NCBI GenBank assembly: GCA_027531395.1
Contig: JAPZRO010000004.1
Span: 434,001-498,000, forward strand
DNA length: 64,000 bases
Reading direction: 5' to 3'
From: Porphyrobacter sp.
GTDB taxonomy: Bacteria; Pseudomonadota; Alphaproteobacteria; Sphingomonadales; Sphingomonadaceae
Of the stretch, positions 16,244 to 24,702 are shown one piece after another. The number at the start of each line of letters is the position of its first letter. Position 1 is the first letter of the stretch. Both the position numbers and the translations under genes were made by a program. Below the pieces are notes generated by a model. The model saw nothing but the letters and a program-made list of their open reading frames with translations, searched no databases and was not told the origin of the DNA.

Positions 16244-16813
16244 ATGATCGACGTTCCTCCCGAACCTTTACCGCCGCAAGAACGGGTCATCGAGCAGCGA
16301 TTGCTCGACTGTAGCCTTAATCCAGGCGGGTTCACCGTCAAATATGAAGACTACCTCCAGAGCATCGAGATCGTCATCGAGCCAAGTGCTGCAGCGACCT
16401 CAGATAATTTTGCATGCATCAGAGAGGCCGCTGGCAACGAGATCGTCACGTTTGAAGACGGTGAGATGTTTGCCGCTTACATGGACTTCACTTCGGAGCT
16501 GGCCCGACCTGAAATGATGGTGATGTATGAGGGCAGACTGAAGGAGGCTGGATTGTGGGAAGGCTTTCCAGACCGCGAGGACTTCGGTTCGCTAGAGGAA
16601 TATGCGGAGGCGCTTGAGGTGCATGCTGGTATAAAGCCGGGGTCGGCGCTGCGTGTTTCAGGCAACGGTATCCTTTTCGACCCACCGAGCGCTTCCCACA
16701 ATTATGCGGACTTTGCCGAGCGATATTCAAACCTCCTTTCGGTGGTTGCCTATGCGGCCACAAAAGATCGAGTGAACTTTGGCTTCATCGGAAACGAGAG
16801 GGTCGCGGAATAG
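16244..16813 (+). CDS. Acidic protein of unknown function in a repeat-framed cassette
   Basis: The 189-residue product is acidic, with no signal peptide, membrane segment or recognised motif. It begins MIDVPPEPLPPQERVIEQRL and contains an acidic helical middle (DFGSLEEYAEALEVHAG). Base composition is visibly less GC-rich than in the core genes. It stands alone between two repeats that also frame the next gene, so its mobility may be independent of the rest of the island. A cargo role is possible, but nothing in the protein identifies it. Confidence 0.55.
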   Translation: MIDVPPEPLPPQERVIEQRLLDCSLNPGGFTVKYEDYLQSIEIVIEPSAAATSDNFACIREAAGNEIVTFEDGEMFAAYMDFTSELARPEMMVMYEGRLKEAGLWEGFPDREDFGSLEEYAEALEVHAGIKPGSALRVSGNGILFDPPSASHNYADFAERYSNLLSVVAYAATKDRVNFGFIGNERVAE

Positions 16814-16844
16814 CGCAATAGGGCAATGGCCTAGCGTCAACTTC

Positions 16845-16959
16845 CCACCCACTTTCGGTCGTTCCCGGCATCGCGGTGTGCACCTGATACCGGACGGGCA
16901 GCTAACTGGGTACTTCAAACAAAAGCTGCCGTTCAGCTACCGACCCCATTGCGGACATT
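16845..16959 (+). repeat. Composite repeat between the two cassette genes
   Basis: The left part (16845-16864, CCACCCACTTTCGGTC plus GTTC) recurs downstream of the next gene at 17398-17417 with one difference. The right part (16921-16959) recurs upstream of the previous gene at 16182-16220. The middle contains GACGGGCAGCT, partly complementary to AGCTGCCGTTC in the right part, so the segment can fold on itself. Confidence 0.7.
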
Positions 16960-16983
16960 GAGCGCAAATGAGACTATCACCCG

Positions 16984-17382
16984 ATGGCATATTCTGATCG
17001 ACGCTCGCGTGTTATTGGTTGCGTCCTTCTGCCAATCCTCGGGATTGCGATTGTCAGTATCCCGATACTTTGGTTAGCGGGAGGTCCCTACACGACGACC
17101 ATCCCCCGCGCGTTCAATTCCGAAACTTGGGCCGCCGCCCAACCGTCAGCTTACCCAGACGACGACACCCGCTGTGGCATGATTGCGGACCTACAACTTC
17201 GGATCGGTGTCGAGGGGAAGACGCGAAAGGAATTGACGGCCTTGTTAGGCGAGCCGGAACCCGTCGCATATGCGCCAACTAGAAGCTACTGGTTGCTGTG
17301 TCCCAGTATGCTCGACATCTGGGTTCTGGATGTTCGCTGGGAAGGCGGGAGAGCAGTCGAAGCGAGTGTTCACGACACATGA
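16984..17382 (+). CDS. Single-span membrane-anchored protein of unknown function
   Basis: The 132-residue product has one N-terminal membrane segment (VIGCVLLPILGIAIVSIPIL) after a basic start, then a soluble domain. The stretch LRIGVEGKTRKELTALLGEP resembles the helix-turn-strand start of BamE/SmpA-like small folds, which is only a weak resemblance. It would be held in the inner membrane with the domain outside. Like the preceding gene it is framed by the upstream repeat (16921-16959) and the downstream repeat (17398-17417). Confidence 0.55.
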   Translation: MAYSDRRSRVIGCVLLPILGIAIVSIPILWLAGGPYTTTIPRAFNSETWAAAQPSAYPDDDTRCGMIADLQLRIGVEGKTRKELTALLGEPEPVAYAPTRSYWLLCPSMLDIWVLDVRWEGGRAVEASVHDT

Positions 17383-17397
17383 TCGAATGTCGCCTTT

Positions 17398-17417
17398 CCA
17401 CCCACTTTCGGTCATTC
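17398..17417 (+). repeat. Downstream cassette repeat, copy 2
   Basis: CCACCCACTTTCGGTCATTC matches 16845-16864 at 19 of 20 positions. It begins 15 bp after the stop of the gene ending at 17382; the first copy begins 31 bp after the stop of the preceding cassette gene. Confidence 0.7.
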
Positions 17418-17515
17418 GCAGATGTCAGGCGCGCTCCTGAAACCAGCCGGTCAAGCCCGAGGATCGATCACATCCGAAGGCGTAGGTGACGACTGGCGCT
17501 AGAACCCGAGCGCTT

Positions 17516-17550
17516 GGCCCACAGAGCTGGCCCACAAAGCTGGCCCACAG
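17516..17550 (+). repeat. Right arm-type integrase repeat
   Basis: This is an exact 35-bp copy of 9808-9842, built of 13-bp GGCCCACA-type units, 50 bp inside the attR core. It lies in the same orientation as the left copy, so the two would flank the core in the excised circle. Confidence 0.7.
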
Positions 17551-17600
17551 AGGTCAACTCGCGGCCCCTAAGGGCTTATAATATAACGATTTCAGGGAAC

Positions 17601-17675
17601 TGGCTGGGGCGGAAGGATTCGAACCTTCGCATGGCGGTACCAAAAACCGCTGCCTTACCGCTTGGCTACGCCCCA
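17601..17675 (-). tRNA. tRNA-Gln (anticodon UUG), carries attR
   Basis: On the minus strand the 75 bases fold as a standard cloverleaf: acceptor TGGGGCG with CGCCCCA, D-arm AGCCAAGCGGTAAGGC, anticodon stem GCGGT/ACCGC with loop TTTTGGT (anticodon TTG), T-arm GAAGGTTCGAATCCTTC and encoded CCA. It closely resembles bacterial tRNA-Gln. Its 3' terminal 17 bases (17601-17617) are the integration core; the island preserves them, so the gene stays functional after insertion. Confidence 0.95.
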
Positions 17676-17687
17676 GCAGAGGCGCGC

Positions 17688-17715
17688 TCTATAACGCGTG
17701 AATCGGGCTTGTGAA
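17688..17715 (-). promoter_or_regulatory. Probable tRNA-Gln promoter
   Basis: On the minus strand TTCACA (17715-17710) and TATAGA (17693-17688) are separated by 16 bp and end 12 bp before the mature tRNA 5' end, as expected for a housekeeping-sigma tRNA promoter. Experimental support is absent. Confidence 0.4.
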
Positions 17716-17747
17716 GGGGGCGATGCGTGCGCCTCGCCCCCTTTTTT
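17714..17747 (+). terminator. Intrinsic terminator, plus-strand polarity
   Basis: AAGGGGGCG (17714-17722) pairs with CGCCCCCTT (17735-17743), and six T follow on the plus strand. It would stop transcription coming from the island. It lies just past the stop of the minus-strand GST gene and may act on that transcript more weakly. It overlaps the proposed tRNA -35 box. Confidence 0.6.
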
Positions 17748-17754
17748 CGAGGTC

Positions 17755-18615
17755 TCAGTCGAGCCGCTTGCCGGCGAAGTCGGCGGCCGAGTGGCGCTCC
17801 TTGAGCTGCGTGTCCTCATCCCCCCACACCTTGTTGACGATCCGCCCGCGTTGGACGGCGGGGCGGGCCTTGATCTCGGCCACCCAGCGCGCGACGTTGG
17901 TGTAGTCATCGATGCTGAGGAAGGTCTTGGCGTCGTTGTAGATCGTCCCGTCGGTGAAGGGCGCGAGCCAGGGGAAGTTGGCGATGTCCGCGAGCGTGTA
18001 TTCGTCGCCCGCCAGAAACCGGCTTTGCGCCAGCCGCTGGTCGGCGACGTCGAAGATCCGCTTGGTCTCCATCGCGTAGCGGTTGATCGGGTATTCGTAT
18101 TTCTCCGGCGCATAGGCGTAGAAGTGGCCAAAGCCGCCGCCGATGAAGGGACCGCTCGCCACCTGCCAGAACACCCAGCTCAGCACTTCGGCGCGCTGTG
18201 CCGGATCGGCGGGCAGGAACATCCCGAATTTCTCGGCGAGGTGGACAAGGATCGCGCCGCTTTCGAACACGCGGAAGGGGGCCTCGGGGTTGCTGCGGTC
18301 GAGCAGGGCGGGGATCTTGGAATTAGGGTTCACCGCGACGAACCCGCTGCCGAACTGCTCGCCGGCGCCGATGTTGACGGTCCACGCGTCATACTCCGCG
18401 CCCGTATGCCCGGCCTCGAGCAGTTCCTCGAGCATGATCGTCACCTTCACCCCGTTGGGCGTGGCGAGCGAGTAGAGCTGGAAGGGATTGTCGCCCACCG
18501 GCAGCTCGCGCTCCTCGCGCGCGCCTGCGGTCGGGCGGTTGATCCCGGCAAAGCGCCCGCCCGAGACGGTATCGGGGTTCCAGACAGCGGGCGGGGTATA
18601 GGTTGCGTCGGCCAT
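17755..18615 (-). CDS. yghU: YghU-like glutathione S-transferase / disulfide-bond oxidoreductase
   Basis: I use ATG 18615 because AAGGAG precedes it and the 286-residue product ([16 protein letters not shown]) matches E. coli YghU length (288). The N-terminal thioredoxin fold (FQLYSLATPNGVKVTIMLEELLEAG) lacks the usual catalytic Cys, having TPNG instead, and is followed by NPNSKIPAL and FESGAILVHLAEKFG for glutathione binding, then the all-helical C-terminal domain (LADIANFPWLAPF). Nu-class GSTs of this kind reduce organic hydroperoxides and disulfides. It is probably cytosolic and monocistronic, divergent from nadE. Confidence 0.88.
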   Translation of the reverse strand: MADATYTPPAVWNPDTVSGGRFAGINRPTAGAREERELPVGDNPFQLYSLATPNGVKVTIMLEELLEAGHTGAEYDAWTVNIGAGEQFGSGFVAVNPNSKIPALLDRSNPEAPFRVFESGAILVHLAEKFGMFLPADPAQRAEVLSWVFWQVASGPFIGGGFGHFYAYAPEKYEYPINRYAMETKRIFDVADQRLAQSRFLAGDEYTLADIANFPWLAPFTDGTIYNDAKTFLSIDDYTNVARWVAEIKARPAVQRGRIVNKVWGDEDTQLKERHSAADFAGKRLD

Positions 18616-18797
18616 GAGATGCGGCTCCTTGATGATTTGGAGCGACACTTGGAGGCTGCTTCGCCAAGGCGCAAGCGCCGCAAGGCCATCGAATGGCTTG
18701 GCCCGCGCAAAGCAGGACTTTTGGCGCGGCTGCTAGGAACGGCAAGGATTAGCCGCTAGAGGCTTTGGCCAAGCCCACCCGGAGCGCGTGAAGCATC

Positions 18798-20879
18798 ATG
18801 AGCGAGACCTCGCACCCCTTCTTCGATTGCCACGAACACGGCTTCGTGCGCGTGGCGACCGCCACCCCGGCGAGCCGTCCGGCCGATGTCGCCTTCAACA
18901 CCGCGGGCGTGCTGGCCGAGGCGCGCAAGGCCCATGCAGCCCATGTCGATCTGGTGGTGTTCCCCGAACTCACGCTGTCCTCCTACGCGATCGACGATCT
19001 GCTGCTCCAGCACGCGCTGCTGGAGCGGGTCGAGCAGGCGCTGGCCGAGGTGGTGGCGGCCTCGGCCGACCTCCATCCGGTGCTGGTGCTGGGTGCGCCG
19101 CTGCGCCGCGCGGACAAGCTCTACAATTGCGCGGTGGTGATCGCGGGCGGGCAGATTCTGGGCGTGGTGCCGAAGAGCTTCCTGCCCAATTACCGCGAGT
19201 TCTACGAGAAGCGCCACTTCGCCCACGGGCGGGGTTGCACCGATCTGTGGATCGGGGTGGCGGGCGAGGAAGTGCCGTTCGGCACCGATCTGGTGTTCGC
19301 TGCCGCCAACCTGCCGGGCTTCCGCTTCGGGGTGGAGATCTGCGAGGATTTCTGGGCCCCCGTCCCCCCGGGGATGACAGCGGCGCTCGCAGGCGCGCTG
19401 ATCCTATGCAACCTCTCGGCCTCGCCCGTCACCATCGGGCGCGCGGATGATCGCCACCTGCACTGCCGCTCCTCGGCCTCCCGGGCGATCGCGGCCTATG
19501 TCTATTCGGCGAGCGGCCACGGCGAGAGCACCACCGATCTCGCATGGGATGGGCAGGGCGTGATCTACGAGATGGGCGATCTGCTGGCGCAATCGGCGCG
19601 CTTCGACCGCACGGGCGAGCTGTGCGTGGTCGATATCGACACCGAGCGTCTCGCCGCCGAGCGGCTGCGCAACCAGACCTTCGCCGATGCCGCCGAATGG
19701 GCCGGGCGGCCGGAGGATTCCTACCGCCGCATCGTGTTCGAGCATCACTATGCCGCAGGCGATATCGGTCTCGTGCGCCCGGTCGCGCGCTTCCCCTTTG
19801 TCCCCGACCGGCCCGAGAAGCTCGACGAGGACTGCTACGAGGCGTTCAACATCCAGGTCGATGCGCTGATGCGGCGGATCGAATCGACCGGCGCAAAGAG
19901 CCTGATCATCGGCATTTCGGGCGGGCTCGATTCCACCCATGCGCTGATCGTCGCGGCCAAGGCCTGCGACCGGCTGGGCCTGCCGCGGAGCACCATCCGC
20001 GGCTACACCATGCCCGGCTTCGGCACCTCGGACGGCACCAAGTCGAACGCCCACAAGCTGATGGCGGCGATGGAGATCACCGCAGGCGAGATCGACATCC
20101 GCCCCGCCGCGCGCAAGATGCTCGAGGATATCGGCCACGCCTTTGCAGCAGGCGAGCCGGTGCACGACGTGACCTTCGAGAACGTGCAGGCGGGCCTCAG
20201 AACCGACTACCTGTTCCGCCTTGCCGGACAGCACGGCGGCTTCGTGGTCGGCACGGGCGACCTCAGCGAGTTGGCGCTCGGCTGGTGCACCTATGGCGTG
20301 GGCGACCACATGAGCCATTACGGCGTGAACGCGGGCGTGCCCAAGACGCTGATCCAGTATCTGATCCGCTGGGTGATCGGCACGGGCCAGTTCACCGATG
20401 TCTGCGGGCAAGTGCTGGCGGCGATCCTCGATACCGAGATTAGCCCCGAGCTGGTGCCGCCCGGCGCGGACGGGCAGATCCAGTCGACCGAGAGCCTCGT
20501 CGGCCCCTACGAGCTCAATGACTTCTTCCTCCACCACGTGATCCGCTTCGGCCAGCGGCCTTCCAAGGTCGCGTTTCTGGCGTGGCACGCGTGGAAGGAT
20601 GCCGCGCAAGGCCTGTGGCCGGCGGGGTTCCCGGATGCGAAGAAGAACGCCTATGACCTCGCCACCATCGCCCGCTGGATGGACAAGTTCTGCGCGCGCT
20701 TCTTCGGCTTTTCGCAGTTCAAGCGTTCCGCGCTGCCCAACGGGCCGAAGGTCTCCTCGGCAGGGGCATTGAGCCCGCGCGGTGACTGGCGCGCGCCGTC
20801 CGATGCGGTGGCCACTGTGTGGCGCGAGGAGCTGCGCGAGAGCCTGCCGGACGAGGTGGCGCGCGACCTTACCCCGTAA
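18798..20879 (+). CDS. nadE: Glutamine-dependent NAD+ synthetase
   Basis: The 693-residue enzyme fuses a nitrilase-type glutaminase domain with an NAD synthetase domain. The glutaminase triad is visible as Glu57 (FPELTL), Lys126 (VPKSFLP) and Cys182 (VEICEDFW). The synthetase P-loop is SGGLDS (374-379). It converts deamido-NAD to NAD using ATP and glutamine ammonia, the last step of NAD biosynthesis. Length fits the long bacterial and mycobacterial type. Its TAA overlaps the ATG of the next transporter by one base. Confidence 0.95.
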   Translation: MSETSHPFFDCHEHGFVRVATATPASRPADVAFNTAGVLAEARKAHAAHVDLVVFPELTLSSYAIDDLLLQHALLERVEQALAEVVAASADLHPVLVLGAPLRRADKLYNCAVVIAGGQILGVVPKSFLPNYREFYEKRHFAHGRGCTDLWIGVAGEEVPFGTDLVFAAANLPGFRFGVEICEDFWAPVPPGMTAALAGALILCNLSASPVTIGRADDRHLHCRSSASRAIAAYVYSASGHGESTTDLAWDGQGVIYEMGDLLAQSARFDRTGELCVVDIDTERLAAERLRNQTFADAAEWAGRPEDSYRRIVFEHHYAAGDIGLVRPVARFPFVPDRPEKLDEDCYEAFNIQVDALMRRIESTGAKSLIIGISGGLDSTHALIVAAKACDRLGLPRSTIRGYTMPGFGTSDGTKSNAHKLMAAMEITAGEIDIRPAARKMLEDIGHAFAAGEPVHDVTFENVQAGLRTDYLFRLAGQHGGFVVGTGDLSELALGWCTYGVGDHMSHYGVNAGVPKTLIQYLIRWVIGTGQFTDVCGQVLAAILDTEISPELVPPGADGQIQSTESLVGPYELNDFFLHHVIRFGQRPSKVAFLAWHAWKDAAQGLWPAGFPDAKKNAYDLATIARWMDKFCARFFGFSQFKRSALPNGPKVSSAGALSPRGDWRAPSDAVATVWREELRESLPDEVARDLTP

Positions 20880-21778
20880 TGCCCGGAAAGCTGCCTCTCT
20901 CCGCACTGGGCATCATGCTGTTCTGCAATGTCGCCTGGGCCATGAATGTCGTGGTCTCCAAGATCGCGGTGACGACGCTCGGCCTGCCGCCGCTATTCTA
21001 CACCGTGCTGCGCTCGGCGACGGTGCTGGCGGTGCTGTTCCCGCTGCTGCGCTTCGTGCCGCAGCGCCCGCTGCTGGTGCTGGGGATCGGCTTTGCGATC
21101 ACCGGCGGCAGTTTCGGGCTGCAGTTCATCGGCCTTCAGACCGCGAGCCCCTCGGCGGTGGGGATCGTCAATCTCTCGGGCGCGCCGCTCACCGTGCTGT
21201 TCGCGATCATCTTCCTTGGCGAGGAGGTGCGCTGGCGGCGCGGCCTCGGCATGGCGCTGGCGCTCGGCGGAGTGGGCCTCGCGATCGGCGCGCCCTCGGA
21301 AGCGGGCGATCCGGTGGGGCTCGGCTTTGCCTTTGCCGGCGTGTTCATCGGCGCCTTCGCCTCGGTCTTCGTCAAGCGGCTGGAGGTCGGCGCGGTGGCC
21401 TTGCAGGCCTGGGCGGCGGTTGCCTCGCTGATGGTGATGCTGCCCGGGACGTTGCTGCTGGAGAGCGGCCAGTTCGCCGCGGTCGAGGCCGCGCCGCTGG
21501 CGGTGGGGGCCTGCGTGCTGTTTGCCGGCGTGGTCGTCTCGGTCGGCGCGCACTCGGCCTATTTCCGGCTGTTCCAGGCGCATGACGCCAACCTGATCGT
21601 GCCGATGACCCTGCTCACCCCGCTGCTCACCATCGCCTTCGGCACCTGGCTGACCGGCGATGCAATCGGCTGGCCGCTGATCATCGGCGGGACGATGGCG
21701 CTGGCCGGGGTGGCGATCATCGTCGTCCGCCCCAGCCGCACGATCTTCAAATGGCAGCTGATGCGGCCCAAGCTCTAA
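20879..21778 (+). CDS. EamA/DMT-family transporter
   Basis: The 299-residue protein has ten hydrophobic segments in two five-helix halves, with the typical EamA features SAVGIVNLSGAPLTVLFAIIFLGEEVRWRR at the end of the first half and PMTLLTPLLTIAFG in the second. Members export or import amino acids, nucleotide-derived compounds or other metabolites; the substrate is not evident. The start overlaps the nadE stop (TAATG), so it is probably cotranscribed and possibly coupled. Confidence 0.85.
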   Translation: MPGKLPLSALGIMLFCNVAWAMNVVVSKIAVTTLGLPPLFYTVLRSATVLAVLFPLLRFVPQRPLLVLGIGFAITGGSFGLQFIGLQTASPSAVGIVNLSGAPLTVLFAIIFLGEEVRWRRGLGMALALGGVGLAIGAPSEAGDPVGLGFAFAGVFIGAFASVFVKRLEVGAVALQAWAAVASLMVMLPGTLLLESGQFAAVEAAPLAVGACVLFAGVVVSVGAHSAYFRLFQAHDANLIVPMTLLTPLLTIAFGTWLTGDAIGWPLIIGGTMALAGVAIIVVRPSRTIFKWQLMRPKL

Positions 21779-21849
21779 ATCCGCCTGCCGTTTGGAGAAA
21801 TTCGCGGGGCCTGTTATTCCGTCACGACTGACAGCATCGCGGGGGGCGT

Positions 21850-23208
21850 ATGCAGACGGAACCAGCCACTGCAGCGCCGCGCGGCCTCGTGCTCGAGCAT
21901 AGCCGAAGCTTGCGTCTGTTCACCCTGTTCATTCTCTATGTCGGGCAGGGGATGCCGATCGGGCTGTTCTTTTTCGCGGTTCCGGCATGGATGGCGGCCA
22001 ACGGCGCGAGCGCGGCCGAGGTCGGCTCGGTCGCCGCACTGACGGCGCTGCCGTGGTCGCTGAAGCTGGTGAACGGCTTCATCATGGACCGCTACACCTT
22101 TCTGCCGATGGGCCGGCGGCGGGCGTGGATCCTCGCCGCGCAGAGCGTGATGATAGCCTGCCTCGCCGCCGCCGCGCTGATCGACCCGGCGGTGGGCGAT
22201 GTCGCGATCCTCGGCGCGATCGGCTTCACCGTGAACCTGGCGACGACCTTCCAGGATGTCGCGGTCGATGGCCTCGCGGTCGACATAATGTCCGAGGACG
22301 AGCGCGCGCGCGGCAGCGGCATGATGTTCGGCGGCCAGTCGATCGGCGTCGCCGCCGCGACCGCGATGTGCGGTGTCGTGCTCGAGGGCTACGGCGCGCC
22401 GACCGCCTTCCTGATCGTTGCGGGGATCATTGCGCTGTTGTCGCTCTACATCTCCAGCGTGCGCGAGCGCGCGGGCGAGCGGCGGCTGCCGTGGAGCGCG
22501 GGGAGCGCCCATCCGCGCAATCTCGACATCCGGATCGAGGCCTGGTGGCCGCTGCTCAAGGCGACCTTTGTCGCGCTGTCGCGGCCCGTCAGCCTGCTGT
22601 TCCTGCCGGTGATCTTCGCCCGCGGCATTGCCTATGGCTGCTTTGCCGGCGGCGGTCCGCTGATCGGGGCCAATTACGCCGGGCTGGGCACCGCCGAAAT
22701 CGCCTCGCTCACGGCTTCGGGCGGGCTGGTCGCGGGAATCTTGTGCATGACGCTGGGCGGATGGCTGGGCGATCGCTTCGGGGCCAAACGCATCGCGATC
22801 ATGTGGCTGTGCGTCGGCCTTGCGATGTTCGTGGGCATGTATTGGGGCGAGCCCTGGTGGAGCGATCCGCGGCTGTTCACCGCCTTCGTGTTCGGCTGGA
22901 TCGCGCTCGACATGCTGCTGACCGTCGCGACGCTGCCGATCCCGATGCGGCTGTGCGATGCCAAGGTCGCCGCGACCCAGTTCACGATCTACATGGCGGT
23001 GGCCAATTTCGGAATCTCGTTCGGGGGCTTCATGCTCGGCCAGAGCGAGGCGCTCGGGGGCCTGCGGTCGATCTTCCTGATGTCCGGCGCGGGCTATGTC
23101 GTGGCGCTGGTGCTGCTGCTCACGGTGAAGTTCCCGCGCCGTCCCGAATACTACGCGCGCGCGGCCCGCAGCGCGATGGTGCTCGATACCGCCGCGCCGG
23201 TCCGGTGA
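21850..23208 (+). CDS. MFS transporter, AmpG-like
   Basis: The 452-residue protein has 12 predicted helices, with an MFS loop near residues 80-95 (NGFIMDRYTFLPMGRRR) and a second-half loop GGWLGDRFGAKR. The phrase TFQDVAVDGLAVDIM resembles AmpG/PAT-type permeases, which take up muropeptides or acetyl-CoA-like compounds. The substrate is not certain. It follows the DMT transporter after a 71-bp gap. Confidence 0.75.
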   Translation: MQTEPATAAPRGLVLEHSRSLRLFTLFILYVGQGMPIGLFFFAVPAWMAANGASAAEVGSVAALTALPWSLKLVNGFIMDRYTFLPMGRRRAWILAAQSVMIACLAAAALIDPAVGDVAILGAIGFTVNLATTFQDVAVDGLAVDIMSEDERARGSGMMFGGQSIGVAAATAMCGVVLEGYGAPTAFLIVAGIIALLSLYISSVRERAGERRLPWSAGSAHPRNLDIRIEAWWPLLKATFVALSRPVSLLFLPVIFARGIAYGCFAGGGPLIGANYAGLGTAEIASLTASGGLVAGILCMTLGGWLGDRFGAKRIAIMWLCVGLAMFVGMYWGEPWWSDPRLFTAFVFGWIALDMLLTVATLPIPMRLCDAKVAATQFTIYMAVANFGISFGGFMLGQSEALGGLRSIFLMSGAGYVVALVLLLTVKFPRRPEYYARAARSAMVLDTAAPVR

Positions 23209-23235
23209 GACCGGGCGCGGCGGCGGTTCGAGGCA

Positions 23236-23832
23236 TCAGGCCGCCAGCTTCAGGGCGGCGTCCTGAGCCGCGGCGATCTTGGCTTCGCCATCCTGGCCCA
23301 TGATCCCGTCGGCGGCGATCACCTCGACGTCGGTGATCCCGAGGAAGCCGAGGAAGAAGGTCAGCCAGCGGCTCATGAAGTCGATCTCGCTGCCCACCGG
23401 CGTGCCGCCGCTGGCGATCGCGATATAGGCCTTCTTGGCCGTCAGCAGGCCTTCGGGGCCGGTCGCGGTGTAGCGGAAGGTGGTGCCGGCACGGGCGACG
23501 AGGTCGGCCCAGGCCTTGAGCGTGGCGGGCGGCCCGAAATTGTAGATCGGCGAGGCGATAACGATGGTGTCGGCCGCCTGCAATTCGGCGATCAGCGTGT
23601 CGGCGATGGCAGCGAGTTCGGCCTGCTCCGGGGTGCGATCGGCGGCGGGGGTGAGGTTCGCGCCGAAACGCTCGGCGCTGACATAGGGCAGGTCATTGGC
23701 CGCCAGATCGCGGGTGGTGACGCTGGCACCGGTCTTGGCGGCGAGACCGTCGACGAGGCGCTGGCCGAGGCCACGCGAGATGCTGTCGGCCTCCGAACGG
23801 ATGCTGGCGGTGACGTAGAGGATGTTGTTCAT
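23236..23832 (-). CDS. azoR: FMN-dependent NADH-azoreductase/quinone reductase
   Basis: The 198-residue flavodoxin-like protein has ASIRSEADSISRGLGQ for phosphate binding of FMN, PIYNFGPPATLKAWADLVARAGTTF around the isoalloxazine site, and GGTPVGSEIDFMSRWLTFFLGFLG, all typical of AzoR. AzoR reduces azo dyes and, physiologically, quinones by two electrons. It lies behind a pirin gene and a divergent LysR regulator, a common thiol or quinone stress module. Confidence 0.92.
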   Translation of the reverse strand: MNNILYVTASIRSEADSISRGLGQRLVDGLAAKTGASVTTRDLAANDLPYVSAERFGANLTPAADRTPEQAELAAIADTLIAELQAADTIVIASPIYNFGPPATLKAWADLVARAGTTFRYTATGPEGLLTAKKAYIAIASGGTPVGSEIDFMSRWLTFFLGFLGITDVEVIAADGIMGQDGEAKIAAAQDAALKLAA

Positions 23833-23849
23833 GGCCTTGTGTCCTTGAA

Positions 23850-23912
23850 GGGGGAGAGGGGGTGGAGCCGGCCGGGGGGAGAGGGGGTGGGGGAACCGGC
23901 CGGCTCCGGGGG
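23850..23912. repeat. G-rich spacer with dyad between pirin and azoR
   Basis: The plus strand has many G runs of five or more (from 23850), arranged as a partly duplicated unit (GGGGGAGAGGGGGTGG), and GGAGCCGGCC (23864-23873) pairs with GGCCGGCTCC (23898-23907). It could form a G-quadruplex in the strand that templates the azoR mRNA, or a hairpin in the transcript. Confidence 0.5.
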
Positions 23913-23923
23913 GAAGGTTGGGC

Positions 23924-24625
23924 TTACGCCGCGTCGACCAGCACGACCTCGCTGTCTTCGAGCGCGGTGATGGTCACGCTGTCCATCTGCGTGATCGCCA
24001 CGCCGTCGCGGGCGTTCGCTTCGACATCGTCGATCCGCACCTTGCCGGTGGCGGGGACGAGGTAGAGGTGGCGATCCGCCGAGCGCGGCGTGTAGGTCAC
24101 GCTCTCGCCCGCCTTGATCGTTGCGCCCAGCACGCGGGCATCGGCGCGGATCTTCAGCGCGTCATTGTCGTTCGCCACCCCGCTGGCGAGCGGGACGAAG
24201 GCGCCGGCGCGCTCGCCCTTGGGGAACTGGCGCGCACCCCAGCTGGGCTCGCCGCCGCGCTCGTCGGGGATGATCCAGATCTGGAACAGCGTCGTGTCGG
24301 TGCCTTCGAGGTTGTATTCCGAATGGCGCACGCCGTTGCCGGCGCTCATCACCTGCACGTCGCCTGCCTCGGTGCGGCCTTCATTGCCCATGCTGTCGCG
24401 GTGCGTGATTGCGCCGCTGCGGACATAGGTGATGATCTCCATGTCGCTGTGCGGATGGGTGGGAAAGCCGGTGCCGGGCGCGATCTTGTCATCGTTCCAG
24501 ACCCTGAGCGCGCCCCAGTGGACGCGGGCGGGATCGTGATAGCCCGCAAAGGAGAAGTGATGGCGCGCATCGAGCCAGCCGTGGTTCGCGGCACCGAGGG
24601 TGTTGAAGGGACGCAGTTCGATCAT
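23924..24625 (-). CDS. Pirin-family bicupin protein (YhaK-like)
   Basis: The 233-residue protein has the pirin cupin motif HPHSDMEIITYV with further ligands in GNGVRHSEYN, and a second cupin domain near residues 150-230. Pirins of the YhaK/YhhW group bind a metal and may act as quercetin dioxygenases or redox sensors. It is probably cotranscribed with azoR (gap 91 bp) and divergent from the LysR gene, whose operator lies between them. Confidence 0.88.
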   Translation of the reverse strand: MIELRPFNTLGAANHGWLDARHHFSFAGYHDPARVHWGALRVWNDDKIAPGTGFPTHPHSDMEIITYVRSGAITHRDSMGNEGRTEAGDVQVMSAGNGVRHSEYNLEGTDTTLFQIWIIPDERGGEPSWGARQFPKGERAGAFVPLASGVANDNDALKIRADARVLGATIKAGESVTYTPRSADRHLYLVPATGKVRIDDVEANARDGVAITQMDSVTITALEDSEVVLVDAA

Positions 24626-24702
24626 GGCGTGTCTCCTTGTTCGTGTTGCAGCGGAGATAGGCCAAGGCAGGGGTGCGGATAAGTGCGATAAAACTTGCCA
24701 AG

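Larger units (their letters stand above)
9727..17617 (+). mobile_element. Integrated genomic island in tRNA-Gln(UUG)
   Basis: The element is bounded by a 17-bp direct repeat: 9727-9743 and 17601-17617, the second copy being the 3' end of the tRNA-Gln gene. A tyrosine recombinase sits just inside the left end. A 35-bp repeat occurs inside each end (9808-9842 and 17516-17550), as expected for integrase arm sites. Cargo includes a coiled-coil HTH protein with iterons, small genes with close starts and overlaps, two zinc-ribbon proteins, a serine recombinase and two orphan genes framed by repeats. No capsid, conjugation or known replication gene is visible. It is best described as an integrative element or satellite-like island of unknown type. 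Confidence 0.85.
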
